From contig OENT01000370.1 in NCBI GenBank assembly GCA_900239685.1, positions 62,001 through 126,000 of the forward strand: a stretch of DNA of 64,000 nt, given 5' to 3'. This document shows, in pieces, positions 63,252 through 64,000 of this stretch. Position numbers and translations under genes: made by a program. Under the pieces are notes generated by a model. It was given only the letters and a program-made list of their open reading frames with translations. It was not told the origin of the DNA and searched no databases. The stretch comes from Rotaria macrura. Taxonomy: Eukaryota > Rotifera > Eurotatoria > Philodinida > Philodinidae. Position 1 is the first letter of the stretch. Each line of letters opens with the position of its first letter.

Positions 63252-64000
63252 GTAACTTTTTTTCTATATCGATTAAAACAATGTTATATACGTCGAGAGC
63301 AACGGAGAATCTCATTTCGAACACATATAATCTAGAGTACGAAACAGCTCCGACTGGGATGGGATGGGAGGAGAAATTCGTCCCATGGGACAAATTTTCT
63401 TCATCCGTCCCATCCCATGGAATTCAAAAGTCGGCCGATCCAATCCCATCGATTTAAGAATCGGCCCATCGCATCCCATGGGATTTGAAAGTGATCCCAT
63501 CCCATCCCATCTCGTCCCATGGGATTTTCATGCAATATAAAATTTTATCGTTTATCAAATTTGTTGCAAAATTTTCATATTGCTAAAAGCTCTTCTAGTT
63601 TTTTAACTTTTCAAATACAATCTATTTTAACAAATAGAAGAAGAATTAGGTTAATTTCCTTATATCCTCGACAACACTAAAAAAGTAATTAGCACAACAA
63701 TAATGCTTTAGAACCACATGATTCTTAAAAGGACATCGACGTTTTTTAACTTCATTTCTTGCCTTTCTAATTCGTCACAACATTCAAGGATATTTGAAGT
63801 CGTAATTTTTCGTCAAGGAACTGCTCTGAGGCTATATACTTACATAGTAAGGCTGAGCGCAGACAAGAAATTGTATTTTCTTTATGAGATTCAGAGGTAT
63901 ATTTAGATTCTCGAAAAAGAAAATTATCAAAATTTCCAAAGTATCCGTCGACGCTATTAATACACGGTAGTGAAATCAAAACATTAAGAGATATTGTAAT
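63252..64000 (+). other. Start of the next acyl-CoA synthetase intron
   Basis: The intron opens GTAACTT after phase 1 of the K-G codon. No continuation of the protein is found up to 64000. It holds the CCCAT-rich repeat at 63351-63530; the remainder is plain AT-rich sequence. Confidence 0.65.
63351..63530. repeat. 31-bp tandem repeat of TCCCATGGGA type inside an intron
   Basis: TCCCAT(G/C)G words begin at 63381, 63412, 63444, 63474 and about 63505, a period of 30-32 bp. Each unit pairs the palindrome TCCCATGGGA with an AT-rich middle and a (T)CGGCC(G/C)ATC word. The block is preceded by GGGATGGGATGGGA (63356-63369) and ends in TCCCATCCCATCCCAT (63495-63510), its inverse, so the array is also flanked by short inverted repeats. 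It is much richer in G and C than its surroundings. Confidence 0.7.

Noticed and set aside
1..64000. CRISPR array, tRNA, rRNA, telomere repeat or spliced-leader gene
   Set aside because: No regularly spaced identical repeats with unique spacers, no tRNA box A/B pair, no rRNA-like conserved blocks and no TGTGGG-type or TTAGGG arrays were seen by eye; a covariance-model search would be needed for divergent RNAs.

Overview
This is a 64 kb AT-rich piece of an animal nuclear genome. Protein genes are split by GT-AG introns of about 50 bp to 2.3 kb, and all recognised products are typical of metazoans (nuclear receptor, protocadherin, HSPBP1, hexosaminidase D, SLC35G-type carrier, LicD/fukutin-type protein, long-chain acyl-CoA synthetase). 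The compact short introns, low GC, Q/N/S/T-rich coding style and many small non-autonomous DNA elements fit a rotifer-like (possibly bdelloid) or other small spiralian genome. That placement is inference; no taxon-specific marker such as a spliced leader or telomere repeat was seen.

Layout: 1-6443 intergenic with one 70-bp miniature element; 6444-11143 (+) HR96/DAF-12-like (NR1J/I type) nuclear receptor in 7 exons; 11144-18074 a nest of inverted repeats and miniature transposons (piggyBac-type with TTAA targets, a foldback element, a long-TIR element carrying a 32-bp minisatellite, a TA-flanked MITE); 18075-19971 (+) Hsp70-binding protein 1/Fes1 in 5 exons; 19972-25118 intergenic with one MITE; 25119-30178 (+) GH20 hexosaminidase D-like enzyme in 6 exons; 30495-31572 (-) SLC35G/EamA-type transporter, tail-to-tail with the previous gene and broken by two one-base frame shifts; 31573-37389 intergenic with an element whose ends carry C10/G11 runs; 37390-41053 (+) LicD/fukutin-like type II membrane protein that has lost its acidic metal-binding motif; 41054-49274 intergenic; 49475-52848 (+) protocadherin in 4 coding exons; 52849-61702 intergenic; 61714-63251 (+) N-terminal two thirds of a long-chain acyl-CoA synthetase that continues past the window.

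The genes are ordinary neighbours, not an operon or a pathway cluster. At most, HEXD-like, SLC35G-like and LicD-like proteins all relate to membranes of the secretory pathway or sugars, but nothing in the sequence links them functionally. Exon boundaries below were derived by hand from splice consensus plus reading-phase continuity; for the nuclear receptor, HSPBP1, HEXD-like and protocadherin genes every junction keeps frame from start to stop.

The most notable material is the repeat content: at least eight structurally distinct inverted-repeat elements and no recognisable transposase. Next are the LicD-like protein with a PWTHNIHIG motif in place of PWDDDIDIG, and the clustered one-base frame breaks at 31.15-31.31 kb and near 38.95 kb, which are either decay or consensus errors.
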